This document shows, piece by piece, positions 52,440-62,026 of a stretch of 64,000 nt of DNA. Made by a program: the position numbers and the translations under genes. This DNA is from Planomicrobium soli (GTDB lineage: Bacteria > Bacillota > Bacilli > Bacillales_A > Planococcaceae). Location: assembly GCF_003014655.1 (NCBI RefSeq), contig NZ_PYAT01000002.1:62001-126000 (forward strand), given 5' to 3'. Positions within the stretch are counted from its first letter, which is position 1. Every line of letters starts with the position of its first letter. The notes under the pieces are model-generated. The model did not search any database. It saw only the letters and a list, made by a program, of their open reading frames with translations, and was not told where the DNA came from.

Positions 52440-52700
52440 TCTTCCACCTCTTTTTTGGATTGCTCTTTGGATTAACAGTTAACGTTTATTGTTCGAATAA
52501 CTTTGAAAAATTCTGTTAACTTAGTTACAATTAGGAAAGCCTATTGTAAAAGGGATGAAATAAGCCGAGATATTATATTGTAATAAACGATTGCTTTTCT
52601 TTCTATTCCCGTTTCATCCCGAAGAGTAGCTCGTTTCCTCCATTTTAACTTTCTTATTTCAACTCAGCCAATCTGAAACTTGCGGGAAGGGGGAAATCCT

Positions 52701-53921
52701 TTGGATCCATTAGAAATACTCGAAAACTTACATAAAGTTCGTCCTGTCTACCAACCTATTATAAGTGCAGTCAAGCATGATGTGATCGGCTACGAAGTAC
52801 TTGGGCGTTATCAATCTGAAAGCGGTGACTGGATCAGTTTGGGTGATTTTTTTCATGATAACGATGTTCCAGATGAATATAAAATCGAAGTCGACCAACA
52901 CCTTTTGCATTTGGCGGTCAGCAAAATGCTCGAAGAAAAGAACGAATCTTCTCTGTTCATCAACCGCAATGCCAAACAGCTATTAGTAAACAGCGGCGAA
53001 GACTTTTTGCAAGCTTTAAAAGTTTTCGAGAAACAAGGCTTCGCGATGAACCGAATTGTTTTGGAAATTACAGAACATGATTTTGATGAAGATTTTGGCA
53101 TGCTAGAGCACCTGCTGATTTACTACAAAACTTATGGAATTCAAATTGCGGTAGACCATGTGGGCGCAAAGAGCTCAAATATAGATCGTATCCGGCAGCT
53201 TAAACCCCACATTCTAAAAATCGACACAAGCATCAGCCGCCAACATAAGCAGGAAGTTTTTCAAGACATTATATACTCCTTGTCAGTTTTGGCTCGCCGA
53301 ATTGGCGCGAAATTAGCTTATGAGAATATTGAAGACAATCACCAGCTCTACTTCGCCTGGAAACATGGCGGCCATTATTATCAAGGATTTTATTTAGCAA
53401 ATCCGGATTTCAACTTTTTATCAACTGATTTTGTATCAGTCGATGTCGGCGAAAAAGTAAAGGCGTTTGTGCAGTTGGAAAAATCCCGTGTTGAAAGTCG
53501 GTTGGCATTTACGCTGGCTTGTGAGGAAAAAATAAAAAAACTCTCAACTCAATGGCAAGGGCCTGAAACGGCTGATGCTTTTATAGAAGTGGCGAAAAAT
53601 TCCTTCGATGATGAAAGTTTCCGTATTTATATCTGCGACAGCAATGGCCAGCAGGTTTCTTCAAACTTTAGAAAACGGCTCCAGGTGTGGGAAACAGAAA
53701 AGGATCAACAAGGTTCTCATTGGGCGTTTCGCCCCTATTTCCTGGAGAATACGATGCATATGAAAACCTGGCACAAAGGCATCCTATCTGACACGTACTC
53801 GGATATAGAAACCGGTGAGATGGTCCGTACTTTCAGCTATCCGTTGTCCGACCAGTTTTTTTTATTTATTGATATCAGTTACGCTTTTCTGTTGGAAAAT
53901 GATTATTTGTATTTCCAGTAA
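52701..53921 (+). CDS. ykuI: YkuI-like EAL protein
   Basis: The 406-residue protein matches YkuI of B. subtilis (407 aa) in length and pattern: LDPLEILENLHKVRPVYQPI, GYEVLGR (EVL in place of EAL, as in YkuI), VLEITEHDFDEDF, IAVDHVGAKSSNIDRI and LKIDTS, then a PAS-like C-terminal domain (about 250-406, FRIYICDSNGQQV, WAFRPYFLEN, RTFSYPLSDQFFLFIDI). YkuI binds c-di-GMP but shows little activity. The start is TTG at 52701, preceded by GGAAGGGGG, and aligns with the YkuI N-terminus; TTG 52680 is too early. Single gene. Confidence 0.93.
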   Translation: MDPLEILENLHKVRPVYQPIISAVKHDVIGYEVLGRYQSESGDWISLGDFFHDNDVPDEYKIEVDQHLLHLAVSKMLEEKNESSLFINRNAKQLLVNSGEDFLQALKVFEKQGFAMNRIVLEITEHDFDEDFGMLEHLLIYYKTYGIQIAVDHVGAKSSNIDRIRQLKPHILKIDTSISRQHKQEVFQDIIYSLSVLARRIGAKLAYENIEDNHQLYFAWKHGGHYYQGFYLANPDFNFLSTDFVSVDVGEKVKAFVQLEKSRVESRLAFTLACEEKIKKLSTQWQGPETADAFIEVAKNSFDDESFRIYICDSNGQQVSSNFRKRLQVWETEKDQQGSHWAFRPYFLENTMHMKTWHKGILSDTYSDIETGEMVRTFSYPLSDQFFLFIDISYAFLLENDYLYFQ

Positions 53922-53926
53922 GATAG

Positions 53927-53971
53927 AAAAGAGGTGCAGAGGAATCGATCGGTCTCCTCTGCGCCTCTTTT
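53927..53971. terminator. Bidirectional intrinsic terminator
   Basis: AAAAGAGGTGCAGAGGA (53927-53943) pairs with TCCTCTGCGCCTCTTTT (53955-53971) with one mismatch, between the convergent ykuI-like and xylF-like genes. Confidence 0.9.
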
Positions 53972-55070
53972 ACTTTTCTTCTTTTCCGTAAACGTCTTCT
54001 TCCGAATGAAATCCGTCCGCGATAATGGTGCTGTCAATATTGGCTTGGTCGACGGCAATCGGAGGCAGCAAAATTGCCGGCACTTCCACTTTTCCGTTGT
54101 TGATCTCTTGTCCAGCGGTTACGCTGCCTCCTTTTGCCAGCCGGACGACAAGTTCAGCTGATTCTTTTGTCAGCAATTTTATCGGTTTGTATACCGTCAT
54201 GCTCTGAGTGCCTTCAACGATCCTCCGCACACCAGCGAGTTCCGCATCTTGCCCTGCAACCGGAATTTTCCCCGCTAGCCCTTTTGCTTCAAGTGCTTTG
54301 ATAATGCCTGCTGCTGTAGCATCGTTCGCTGCAATAACTGCGTCAATTTGACTGCCGTTAGCTTCAAGTGCGGCTGCCATATTCGCCTCTGCATTGGCAG
54401 GCGACCAATCTTTTGTCCATTGGTCATATGTGACTGTGATTTTCCCGCTCTCTATGAAAGGCTTCAATACGTTAAATACGCCTTTTTTTAACAGATGGGC
54501 ATTGTTGTCCGTGTCTGCGCCGCCAATATAGACATAGTTCCCTGCCGGAACCAGTTGGGTCATCGCCATAGCCTGCAATTCTCCCACTTTTTCATTATCA
54601 AAGGAAACGTACAGATCAACATCGGCATTTTTTATCAAGCGATCATATGCAATAACCTTGATGCCGGCTTTATGGGCTTTGTGGACAATCGCTGCAGTGG
54701 CTTCCGCGTTATGCGGCACCACTACCAAAAGATCTACGCCTTCACTGATCATGGATTCCGCCTGGGAAATTTGCAGAGCATCGTCTCCATTTGCTGCCAG
54801 TATCTCGATTTCCGCCCCTAATGCTTCGACTTCTTTTTTAAACAAGTCCCTATCTTTCAACCACCGCTCCTCCAACAAGGTATCCATGGAAAAACCGATT
54901 TTAATCTTTTCATTTGCAGCTCCAGCCTTTTTCACCTCAGTAGATGGTTCGGGGGAAACTTTTTGCTGGACTACTCTTTCACCAATTTCGTCCTCCTGGC
55001 ATGCGGATAAAGCAAATATCAAAGCAAGCAAGAACAGCACAACTTTAAAGCCAATAGAAAACCGTCCCAT
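53970..55070 (-). CDS. XylF-like sugar-binding lipoprotein
   Basis: A 366-residue lipoprotein (lipobox ALSACQED). The mature part follows E. coli XylF closely: KIGFSMDTLLEERWLKDRDLFKKEVEALG, VDLLVVVPHN, KVIAYDRLI, YVSFDNEKVGELQA, NYVYIGGADTDNNAHLLKKGVF, DQWTKDWSPANAE, VIAANDATAAGII and VAGQDAELAGVRRI. It should bind D-xylose or a related pentose. It has no XylG or XylH of its own in this cluster; it follows the YesN regulator by 17 bases. It may feed the GguA/GguB-like transporter or act as sensor ligand binder. Confidence 0.88.
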   Translation of the reverse strand: MGRFSIGFKVVLFLLALIFALSACQEDEIGERVVQQKVSPEPSTEVKKAGAANEKIKIGFSMDTLLEERWLKDRDLFKKEVEALGAEIEILAANGDDALQISQAESMISEGVDLLVVVPHNAEATAAIVHKAHKAGIKVIAYDRLIKNADVDLYVSFDNEKVGELQAMAMTQLVPAGNYVYIGGADTDNNAHLLKKGVFNVLKPFIESGKITVTYDQWTKDWSPANAEANMAAALEANGSQIDAVIAANDATAAGIIKALEAKGLAGKIPVAGQDAELAGVRRIVEGTQSMTVYKPIKLLTKESAELVVRLAKGGSVTAGQEINNGKVEVPAILLPPIAVDQANIDSTIIADGFHSEEDVYGKEEK

Positions 55071-55087
55071 CGGACTCCCCCTTTCTG

Positions 55088-56647
55088 TTATTTCTCCACA
55101 ACGGGCAGACTTTTTTTGCTTAGCAGAGTTTTTCTGTATTCTTTAGGGGAAACCGCTACTATTTTCTTAAAGACTTTGCTAAAGTAGTTTGGTTCGTGAT
55201 AGCCCACCTCAAATGTGATTTCCTTGATGCTCTTTGCGGGATCGCCAAGCATTTTTTTCGCTTTCTCAATTCGGCATTCTGTCAGAAAATCGATATAATT
55301 GACGCCCAATTTTTCTTTGAACATTTTACTGATGTATATTGGGCTGAGTCTCACTTTTTGAGCCAAGGCCTCCAGCGAAATATCTTTATGGGAATGTTCC
55401 ATGATGTATTGTTTGATTTGATAAATGGTATCCACTTCGAGATTGCCATAATGAACAAAGTAGGACTGCTTCATGCGCTCCAGCAACCGGCTCGTTTCCT
55501 GCCGAAGTTGCCAGTAGTTTTGTGCATGGAAGGAAAATAACGGTTTATCGGCCTCGATACCGATCTCGTCCATAACCCTGGAAACAATCCACAGCAATTC
55601 CAGAACATGCTGCTGCGTTTGCAAGAGGTCCGCTCCTTCGTTCTCATAGCATTGAATCAAGTCAAGTGCATAAAGGGTGACTTGTTCCCACTCCCCCAGC
55701 CGGATTTGGTCGAACAGCTCTTTTTCTCCAAACTTTGCCAGATGCCCGCACTTGGTATTTCCTGCAGCCGGGACATCCGAATAAAAACGATATTTCACTG
55801 AAAGACTTGAATCCATTGTAGCAATCAAAGACTCCTGGTACGACTGCCGAATCTGGTCAAGTGAACCACAGACATTTCCGATGCCGATAAACCAGCCGGT
55901 CTCTCCGTCCGCTTTTGCAACAGATAGAATTTCATTCGCTAAAGAAATGGCTTGCGAACGAAAAGATTTCCCTGCTTCCCGGAATACGATAATGGGCAGC
56001 TGGCGGCCATATAAAGCACCGACCCAGCCGCTTTTTGTTTGGCGCACTTTTTCTTTGATAGCCGAATAATGGTTTGCTGAGCCTTCCATCAGCAATACAC
56101 TCATGACAAATTTTTCATTCGTCGACTGGATATCAAGCATTTCAACCAACATATCCAAATGCACTTCATGGACATGATCAAACAGCAATTGTGTGACCAC
56201 ATCTGTTTCAACGAGCGTCAGCGCTTTTTGCAGCGCATCCTGCTGCAATTTATTGACGGCCAAAACTTTTTGCTCTTCTTCGTTTTGGTTCAGTACTTTG
56301 CCGACTGTTGCGATGATTTCACTCGCTTTGCTCGGTTTCAATAAATAATCTTTTACGCCAAGCTTAATCGCTTGCCGTGCATAATCAAACGTGTCAAAAG
56401 CTGTCACCATGACAAATTTGATAGCGGGATTTTCGGCACTGATCTTTTCAACCGCTTCCAAGCCGCTCATGCCTGGCATCTTAATGTCCATCAAGATTAA
56501 ATCCGGCTTGAATTCCCCTACCATTTCCACTGCAAGTTTACCGTTTTTGGACTGTTCAATGACGAGATTTGGATAAGCTTTCTGCAAAATCATCTGCAGC
56601 CCTTGACGTTCGATTTGTTCGTCATCCACAATTAGGAGTTTAGTCAT
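55088..56647 (-). CDS. YesN-type AraC response regulator
   Basis: A response regulator of 519 residues from ATG 56647. The receiver domain (1-120) has LLIVDDEQIERQG and the phospho-acceptor Asp54 in LILMDIKMPG (Asp57 counting from ATG 56656). A long middle region (about 130-400) precedes a C-terminal AraC DNA-binding domain with SLEALAQKVRLSPIYISKMFKEKLGVNYIDFLTECRIEKAKKML and IKEITFEVGYHEPNYFSKVFKK. It is encoded with the YesM-type kinase, overlapping it by 8 bases. Likely target: the chvE-gguAB-like operon and/or the xylF-like gene. Confidence 0.92.
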   Translation of the reverse strand: MTKLLIVDDEQIERQGLQMILQKAYPNLVIEQSKNGKLAVEMVGEFKPDLILMDIKMPGMSGLEAVEKISAENPAIKFVMVTAFDTFDYARQAIKLGVKDYLLKPSKASEIIATVGKVLNQNEEEQKVLAVNKLQQDALQKALTLVETDVVTQLLFDHVHEVHLDMLVEMLDIQSTNEKFVMSVLLMEGSANHYSAIKEKVRQTKSGWVGALYGRQLPIIVFREAGKSFRSQAISLANEILSVAKADGETGWFIGIGNVCGSLDQIRQSYQESLIATMDSSLSVKYRFYSDVPAAGNTKCGHLAKFGEKELFDQIRLGEWEQVTLYALDLIQCYENEGADLLQTQQHVLELLWIVSRVMDEIGIEADKPLFSFHAQNYWQLRQETSRLLERMKQSYFVHYGNLEVDTIYQIKQYIMEHSHKDISLEALAQKVRLSPIYISKMFKEKLGVNYIDFLTECRIEKAKKMLGDPAKSIKEITFEVGYHEPNYFSKVFKKIVAVSPKEYRKTLLSKKSLPVVEK

Positions 56648-58088
56648 TTCCGTCATTTCTCCTCTTTTTCGGTATTTTCAGCCTCACGTTCGTCCCTTGC
56701 CCTATGACGCTTTGAATTTCAATCACGTCTTCCTGGCCATAGAAAAGGCGGAGCCTCTTAACAACATTGCTGAAACCAATTCCTGTCGACTGACCCTCGG
56801 TTTGTCCAGAATCGCCTCTAAGGATTTGCTGGATTTTTTCTTTCGCCATTCCTTGTCCGTCATCTTCGATCTCAATCGTTACTATGTCCCCGCTGTCTAA
56901 AATGCGAAACCAAATATTTCCGCCGTCCTCAGCTGGTTCGATTGTATGGATGACGGCATTTTCAATAATCGGCTGCAAGGTCAATCCTGGGATTTGGACA
57001 CCTAAAAAAGATTCTTCGATTTCCATATGCAAGTGCAAACGTTCTGTAAATCTTGCTTTTTGGATTTCCATGTATTGTTTCAAAACAATCACTTCTTCGT
57101 GAAGCGTCACCGGCTTATCCAAGCGTTTCAAGTTATAGCGCAGCAAGCCTGCCACACTTACAAGTAAATCACTCGTTTCTTCTGCACCTTCTAAGTAGGC
57201 TTTTTTGGACATGATATTCAGTGTATTGAACAGGAAATGAGGATTAATCTGATTCTGCAGGCTTTGTAGTTGGCTTTCCTTCAGCAACAACTTGTTTTGT
57301 TGAAGTTCATGTTCAAGCTGCGCTTTTTCCTGTATCTCCAAGAATAAATTGTTGATATTGACCCGCATCCGGTCAAACGTTTCAGCAAGAAATGAAATTT
57401 CATCGTTGGATTGAACTTTGATTGGCAAATCGAACCTTCCTTTTGCCAATTCATTAGCGGACTGAGTCAACTTCTCAACCGGTTTTGTAATGCTTTTTGA
57501 AAACCAATATGACATCAGCAGCAACAAAAAAGTTATAAGCAATAGCAGCCAAATTCCCAGGTTTTTTAGTTCATTTGATTGCTCGATGATTTGCCGGTAA
57601 AGGCGTTCATATGTTTTCAATTCAGTATCGATCAACGTCAGCGTCGTTTCAGATATATAATTCGAGATGCGCGTCGCTTCGGAAAACTCGTTTGCTGAAG
57701 CTTCGGTTTCCTGCTGGTTCTGATACATAAACGACCGCTCTGTTGTTTCCATCAAACTGTCTATTAAGTTCATATAATTAGCCATCACGAATTCGTTGTC
57801 TTCATTTTTCAGGATGAGGATATCGCCTTTCGCATTTTGGACGTCTGCTTTACTGGCATTCAACTGATTCAGATTTGCTTCAGACGGCTGGAGCAAATAG
57901 TCATTCAAGTCGGTAATAAGTGCTTGGCTCGCGACCGTCACTTCGTTCAAGCTTAAATATCGCTGCAATATAGCATTGTATTGATCCTGCGTTTTCTGAT
58001 TGTAATACGTTAGTGCAGTCCAAATAATCGCCATGATGAACAACACTACTAAGGTAAGCGACCATATTTTTTTCTGGATTCTGTTCAT
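56640..58088 (-). CDS. YesM/LytS-type sensor histidine kinase
   Basis: A 482-residue kinase with two membrane spans (about 9-28 and 178-197), an extracellular domain of about 150 residues between them, a HAMP linker (about 198-250, SKSITKPVEKLTQSANELAKGRFDLPI), and a His_kinase domain whose phospho-His lies in LQNQINPHFLFNTLN. The ATPase part has HTIEPAEDGGNIWF and GIGFSNVVKRL. It overlaps the anchored sugar-binding gene upstream by 4 bases (ATGA). By analogy with XylFII-LytS of clostridia, sugar binding by that partner would be relayed to this kinase. Confidence 0.92.
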   Translation of the reverse strand: MNRIQKKIWSLTLVVLFIMAIIWTALTYYNQKTQDQYNAILQRYLSLNEVTVASQALITDLNDYLLQPSEANLNQLNASKADVQNAKGDILILKNEDNEFVMANYMNLIDSLMETTERSFMYQNQQETEASANEFSEATRISNYISETTLTLIDTELKTYERLYRQIIEQSNELKNLGIWLLLLITFLLLLMSYWFSKSITKPVEKLTQSANELAKGRFDLPIKVQSNDEISFLAETFDRMRVNINNLFLEIQEKAQLEHELQQNKLLLKESQLQSLQNQINPHFLFNTLNIMSKKAYLEGAEETSDLLVSVAGLLRYNLKRLDKPVTLHEEVIVLKQYMEIQKARFTERLHLHMEIEESFLGVQIPGLTLQPIIENAVIHTIEPAEDGGNIWFRILDSGDIVTIEIEDDGQGMAKEKIQQILRGDSGQTEGQSTGIGFSNVVKRLRLFYGQEDVIEIQSVIGQGTNVRLKIPKKRRNDGND

Positions 58089-59062
58089 CGCGCTTCCTTC
58101 TCTTTCAGCATCCGAATATCGGTAAGAACCCCTTCTTTATCGAAAGGAACCGATTCATCCCTCAGCCATTTAGTGATCAACTCAACGCTTACAGTTCCCA
58201 TCATTTCCGGGGATTGTCCGATAACGCCATCAAGCTTTCCTTGTTCCAGCAGCGGCAAAGAATCCGATCCATCATCGAATGAGTAAATATAAAACGGCTC
58301 GACCTGGAAGCGTTTGCCGATTTCTTGAACCATCACCCCTGTAAAATCAGCATTGACTGCAACAAAAGCATCGGCGTCAGGGACTCTGTTCAATATATCT
58401 TGTGTTGTTGCTATAATCTGCTCTCTTGAATCGAGGGTCTCAGCATTGACCAATTGAACATCCGGATAGTCTTTCAATATATCCGATATGCCGCGGAGCC
58501 GCTGCTTTTGATAATGTTCTTGCTGGCTGTCGCTCATCAACACAACTTTGCCCGCTGAACCCATATCAGCCAGCAATTGCTTGGCTATCATTTGCCCAGC
58601 CAAATATTGATCGGAACCTACATAAGTCCTTCGTAAGCTTTCTTCTATTGGTGCATCATTAGCTATCGTAATAATTGGGATATTATAAAAAGATGCTTTA
58701 ATCTTCGTCAATTCATTGAATGCTTGTGAATTCATGCCTTGAACAATAATGCCATCCACTTTCGAATAAATTGCAACCTCGATTTTCTCCAAAAAGTCTT
58801 CTTGGTTATTGCCATAGCTTCCCCATACTTCCAGGCTGACGCCTTCTTTTTGCGCTTGTTCCCGAGCCCCTTGTGCTACTTGGTTCCAGAAAGGCGTATC
58901 CAAGTTTTTGGTGATAAGGATCAAGCGATGCTGATTGACTGGTTCAATGGCATGTTCAGGCATTTCCCAATCCGAACGAAATACTTTTTCCGCCGACTGA
59001 AAGGTAAAATAAAAAAGGACGACGCCTAAGAAACTCAATAAAACTATGCCTGTTTTTCGCAA
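58085..59062 (-). CDS. Membrane-anchored sugar-binding sensor (XylFII-like)
   Basis: The protein has 325 residues from the TTG at 59062, which has AAAGGAGA 9 bases upstream. An uncleaved N-terminal helix (RKTGIVLLSFLGVVLFYFTF) lacks a lipobox, so the binding domain (about 45-315; LILITKNLDTPFWNQVAQGAREQA, VDGIIVQGMNS, YIYSFDDGSDSL) would stay tethered outside the membrane. That, and overlap with the histidine kinase gene, fit a sugar sensor rather than a transporter component, as for XylFII in clostridia. The sugar is unknown. A longer ATG-less frame to 59125 lacks support. Confidence 0.85.
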   Translation of the reverse strand: MRKTGIVLLSFLGVVLFYFTFQSAEKVFRSDWEMPEHAIEPVNQHRLILITKNLDTPFWNQVAQGAREQAQKEGVSLEVWGSYGNNQEDFLEKIEVAIYSKVDGIIVQGMNSQAFNELTKIKASFYNIPIITIANDAPIEESLRRTYVGSDQYLAGQMIAKQLLADMGSAGKVVLMSDSQQEHYQKQRLRGISDILKDYPDVQLVNAETLDSREQIIATTQDILNRVPDADAFVAVNADFTGVMVQEIGKRFQVEPFYIYSFDDGSDSLPLLEQGKLDGVIGQSPEMMGTVSVELITKWLRDESVPFDKEGVLTDIRMLKEKEAR

Positions 59063-59185
59063 GTTGAGTGTCTCCTTTTTTGAATAGTTAGTTATTTTCA
59101 TCATACCACACGCTAAAGCATGCACAAGACCTTCTTAGCCTTTTAGTCCTATAAATGGTTTAGACAGAAAGAATTTGATGCCACT

Positions 59186-59218
59186 AAAAAACAGAAAGAC
59201 CAGATACAGCCTTTCTGT
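59186..59218 (-). terminator. Intrinsic terminator after the permease gene
   Basis: ACAGAAAG (59191-59198) and CTTTCTGT (59211-59218) pair, with a T-run on the minus strand at 59186-59190. It separates the transport genes from the sensor genes, which therefore need their own promoter. Confidence 0.75.
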
Positions 59219-59227
59219 CCCCAAAAT

Positions 59228-60403
59228 CTATCCTCTTTTTCTGCGGGTCATGACATCAAATATTACCGCTGCGGCCAGTACACCACCCCGGATAATGTAT
59301 TGATAGGAAATCCCAACCCCCATCAAGTTCATCCCGCTTGTTAAGGATGCCATAACGATCGCCCCAATGATTGCTCCAGTTACCTTGCCGACGCCTCCGG
59401 CAGAAGATACACCACCGACATAGGCCGCAGCAATAGCGTCAAGCTCAAATAGTGTGCCGGCAGTCGTGGTGGCTGACTGAAGACGGGAAGTGAATAATAT
59501 ACCTGATAGCGCAGCCAGCATTCCCATTGAACCGAAAACGATATACGTGATTTTCTTAACATTGATTCCGCTCAAATGGGCAGCTTCCGGATTGCTTCCG
59601 ACTGCATAAATATGCCGGCCAAGAACGGTTTTCGTTGTTAGGAAATGATAGATGACAACTACTGCCAGCATAATGACGACCGTCCACGAAAACCCATTAT
59701 AACCTGCTAAAATCCAAGTGATATATGCTATAACAGCCGATACAAACACTAGCTTCAATGTGAAAATCCCTTTAGATACTACATCGAATTGATACTTGAT
59801 TTTGTTTTTGCGATTAGAAAATTCACTGTAAATATAAAGCAGAATTCCGACCAACCCGATGATCAATGACAGCAAATGCAAACCGTTCACTTCAGCAAGG
59901 GATGGGATGAAGCCGTTGCCGAGCGCATTGAATTTCTCGTCATTTACAATGATTGTACCGGTTCTCTCTGTAACTTGAAGCAAAGCTCCTCTAAAAATAA
60001 GCATGGCCGCCAAAGTCGCGACAAATGCCGGAATGCCGATTTGAGCAATAAGAAAGCCATTGAACAAACCTGCAAAAATCCCGAAAACGAGAATTACAGG
60101 AATGGTGATATACACCGATACACCCATTTGCGTCAGGAAAATCGCTGCAATTGCCCCGAGAAAACCTGCCGCAAATCCGACCGATAAGTCAATGTGCCGG
60201 ATTACAATGACGAGTGTCATCCCGACAGCCAACACCGCGATATACCCTGCAGAATCCAGTAGATTGCTGATATTGCGCGAAGACATGAACAAACCATCCG
60301 TTAAAATCGAAAATGTCAGCAAGATGACGAATAGTGCAATATACATCCCGTAATCCCGTATATTTTCTTTTATTAAAAATTTCGCTTCATTGAATAAAGC
60401 CAC
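59228..60403 (-). CDS. Monosaccharide ABC permease, GguB/XylH type
   Basis: A 391-residue permease with about ten membrane spans. GMTLVIVIRHIDLSVGFAAGFLGAIAAIFLT, IGIPAFVATLAAMLIFRGALLQVT and LGRHIYAVGSNPEAAHLSGINVKKI are typical of the MglC/XylH/GguB family. The GTG at 60403 has AGGGGGG upstream and gives the usual N-terminus; a frame to 60514 overlaps the ATPase gene. It is the third gene of the chvE-gguA-gguB-like unit and ends at a terminator. Confidence 0.92.
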   Translation of the reverse strand: MALFNEAKFLIKENIRDYGMYIALFVILLTFSILTDGLFMSSRNISNLLDSAGYIAVLAVGMTLVIVIRHIDLSVGFAAGFLGAIAAIFLTQMGVSVYITIPVILVFGIFAGLFNGFLIAQIGIPAFVATLAAMLIFRGALLQVTERTGTIIVNDEKFNALGNGFIPSLAEVNGLHLLSLIIGLVGILLYIYSEFSNRKNKIKYQFDVVSKGIFTLKLVFVSAVIAYITWILAGYNGFSWTVVIMLAVVVIYHFLTTKTVLGRHIYAVGSNPEAAHLSGINVKKITYIVFGSMGMLAALSGILFTSRLQSATTTAGTLFELDAIAAAYVGGVSSAGGVGKVTGAIIGAIVMASLTSGMNLMGVGISYQYIIRGGVLAAAVIFDVMTRRKRG

Positions 60404-60416
60404 CGAATATCCCCCC

Positions 60417-61937
60417 CTATTGCGTCGCAAGCTCCATAATTTTTTCCTGGCTGGCTTCATTGATCGCCAGCTCGCCTTTAATTTCCCCTTCGCCCATGAC
60501 ATAAATGCGATCACTCATACCGAGCACTTCCCCAAGTTCCGAGGAAATCATGATAATGCTCAGGCCTTCGCTGATCAACTTATTCATGATCGTATAAATC
60601 TCGAACTTCGCCCCTACATCGATGCCTCGCGTCGGCTCATCAAGAATCAACAGTTTCGGTCCTACAAACAGCCACTTGCCGATCGACACCTTTTGTTGGT
60701 TGCCTCCGCTTAGATTGCCGACATTCTGTTCCAGTGAAGACGCTTTAATGTTGATCGATTTTTTATACTCGCCTGCCACTTTGATTTCCTCGTTGTCATT
60801 AATAATGCCGTTTGAAGAAATGCCTTTCAGGTTCGCTACAGTTACATTATTTTTTATGTCTTGAAGCAAGAACAGGCCATTGCCTTTACGGTCTTCCGTT
60901 ACATACGCAATACCGGCTTTGATGGCATCTCTTGTATGCGGCAGCTTTTTTAGCTTGCCGTTCCACAATAATTCTCCGCTCAGCTTGTAATTTTTAGGAT
61001 TCCCGAAAATGCTTAGTGCCAGTTCGGTGCGGCCAGACCCCATCAATCCCGCAACACCAACTATCTCCCCTTTTTTAATATGGAAATCCACATTTTTCAC
61101 GACATTTCTGCCGAGCTCCACATCATAAGCGTTCCAGTTGAACAACTGAAGAATGTCATCACCGATTTTCTTGTCAGGCCGTTTTGGATAGATGTCTTCG
61201 ATTTCTCGCCCAACCATGTTTTTAATAATGACACTTTCAGAAATCGGCGCTTCAGTTCCATCCAATGTGCAAATGGTTTTTCCATCCCGCAGCACCGTCG
61301 CTTTATCTGCAATGGATATAACTTCTTTCAATTTATGTGAGATCATGATGCATGTAATTCCTTGTTTCTTCAAATCCTTCAACAGGTTTAACAAGTTTTC
61401 GCTATCGTCTTCGTTAAGGGCGGCAGTAGGTTCATCCAAAATGAGCAGCTTCACATCTTTGCTCAACGCTTTCGCAATTTCTACCAGCTGTTGCTTTCCG
61501 ACACTCAAATCCTTCACATGCGTCTCCGGATTGACGTTCAACTTAACTTTCTGAAGCAATTTCTTGGACTGGACAATAGTTTCATTCCAATCGACAAAAG
61601 ACCCGCGCTTTACTTCATTGCCGGCAAAAATGTTTTCATAGACAGTCAAATCCGGGAAAAGTGCAAGTTCCTGGTGGATGATCACTACACCTGCTTTAAC
61701 ACTATCATTTATATTATTGAACTCTTGCGCCTTCCCTTCATAGATAATATCGCCTTGATATGTACCATAAGGGTAGACGCCGCTCAATACTTTCATCAGT
61801 GTAGACTTTCCGGCTCCATTTTCACCGATCAAACAGTGGATTTCGCCTTTCTCCACTTTAAAGTTAACGTCACTAAGCGCTTTAACGCCTGTAAACTCTT
61901 TTGAGATTCCTTTCATTTCCAAAATGTGATTGTTCAC
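60417..61937 (-). CDS. Monosaccharide ABC ATPase, GguA/XylG type
   Basis: A 506-residue tandem ATPase. The first half has Walker A GENGAGKST, signature LSVGKQQLVEIAKAL and Walker B LLILDEPTAAL; the second has GLMGSGRTEL, the altered Walker A usual in this family, LSGGNQQKVSIGKWL and LLILDEPTRGIDVGAK. It powers sugar import through the GguB-like permease. The GTG at 61937 follows GAAGGAGGG. It lies between the chvE-like and permease genes with 13 bases to the latter. Confidence 0.95.
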   Translation of the reverse strand: MNNHILEMKGISKEFTGVKALSDVNFKVEKGEIHCLIGENGAGKSTLMKVLSGVYPYGTYQGDIIYEGKAQEFNNINDSVKAGVVIIHQELALFPDLTVYENIFAGNEVKRGSFVDWNETIVQSKKLLQKVKLNVNPETHVKDLSVGKQQLVEIAKALSKDVKLLILDEPTAALNEDDSENLLNLLKDLKKQGITCIMISHKLKEVISIADKATVLRDGKTICTLDGTEAPISESVIIKNMVGREIEDIYPKRPDKKIGDDILQLFNWNAYDVELGRNVVKNVDFHIKKGEIVGVAGLMGSGRTELALSIFGNPKNYKLSGELLWNGKLKKLPHTRDAIKAGIAYVTEDRKGNGLFLLQDIKNNVTVANLKGISSNGIINDNEEIKVAGEYKKSINIKASSLEQNVGNLSGGNQQKVSIGKWLFVGPKLLILDEPTRGIDVGAKFEIYTIMNKLISEGLSIIMISSELGEVLGMSDRIYVMGEGEIKGELAINEASQEKIMELATQ

Positions 61938-62026
61938 CGTTATCCCTCCTTCACGCAACCGTAAGAGCAATAGCGAAATAGTGATAGACGGATCCATCAC
62001 TATTTCGAGTATTGCTATGGGCATTT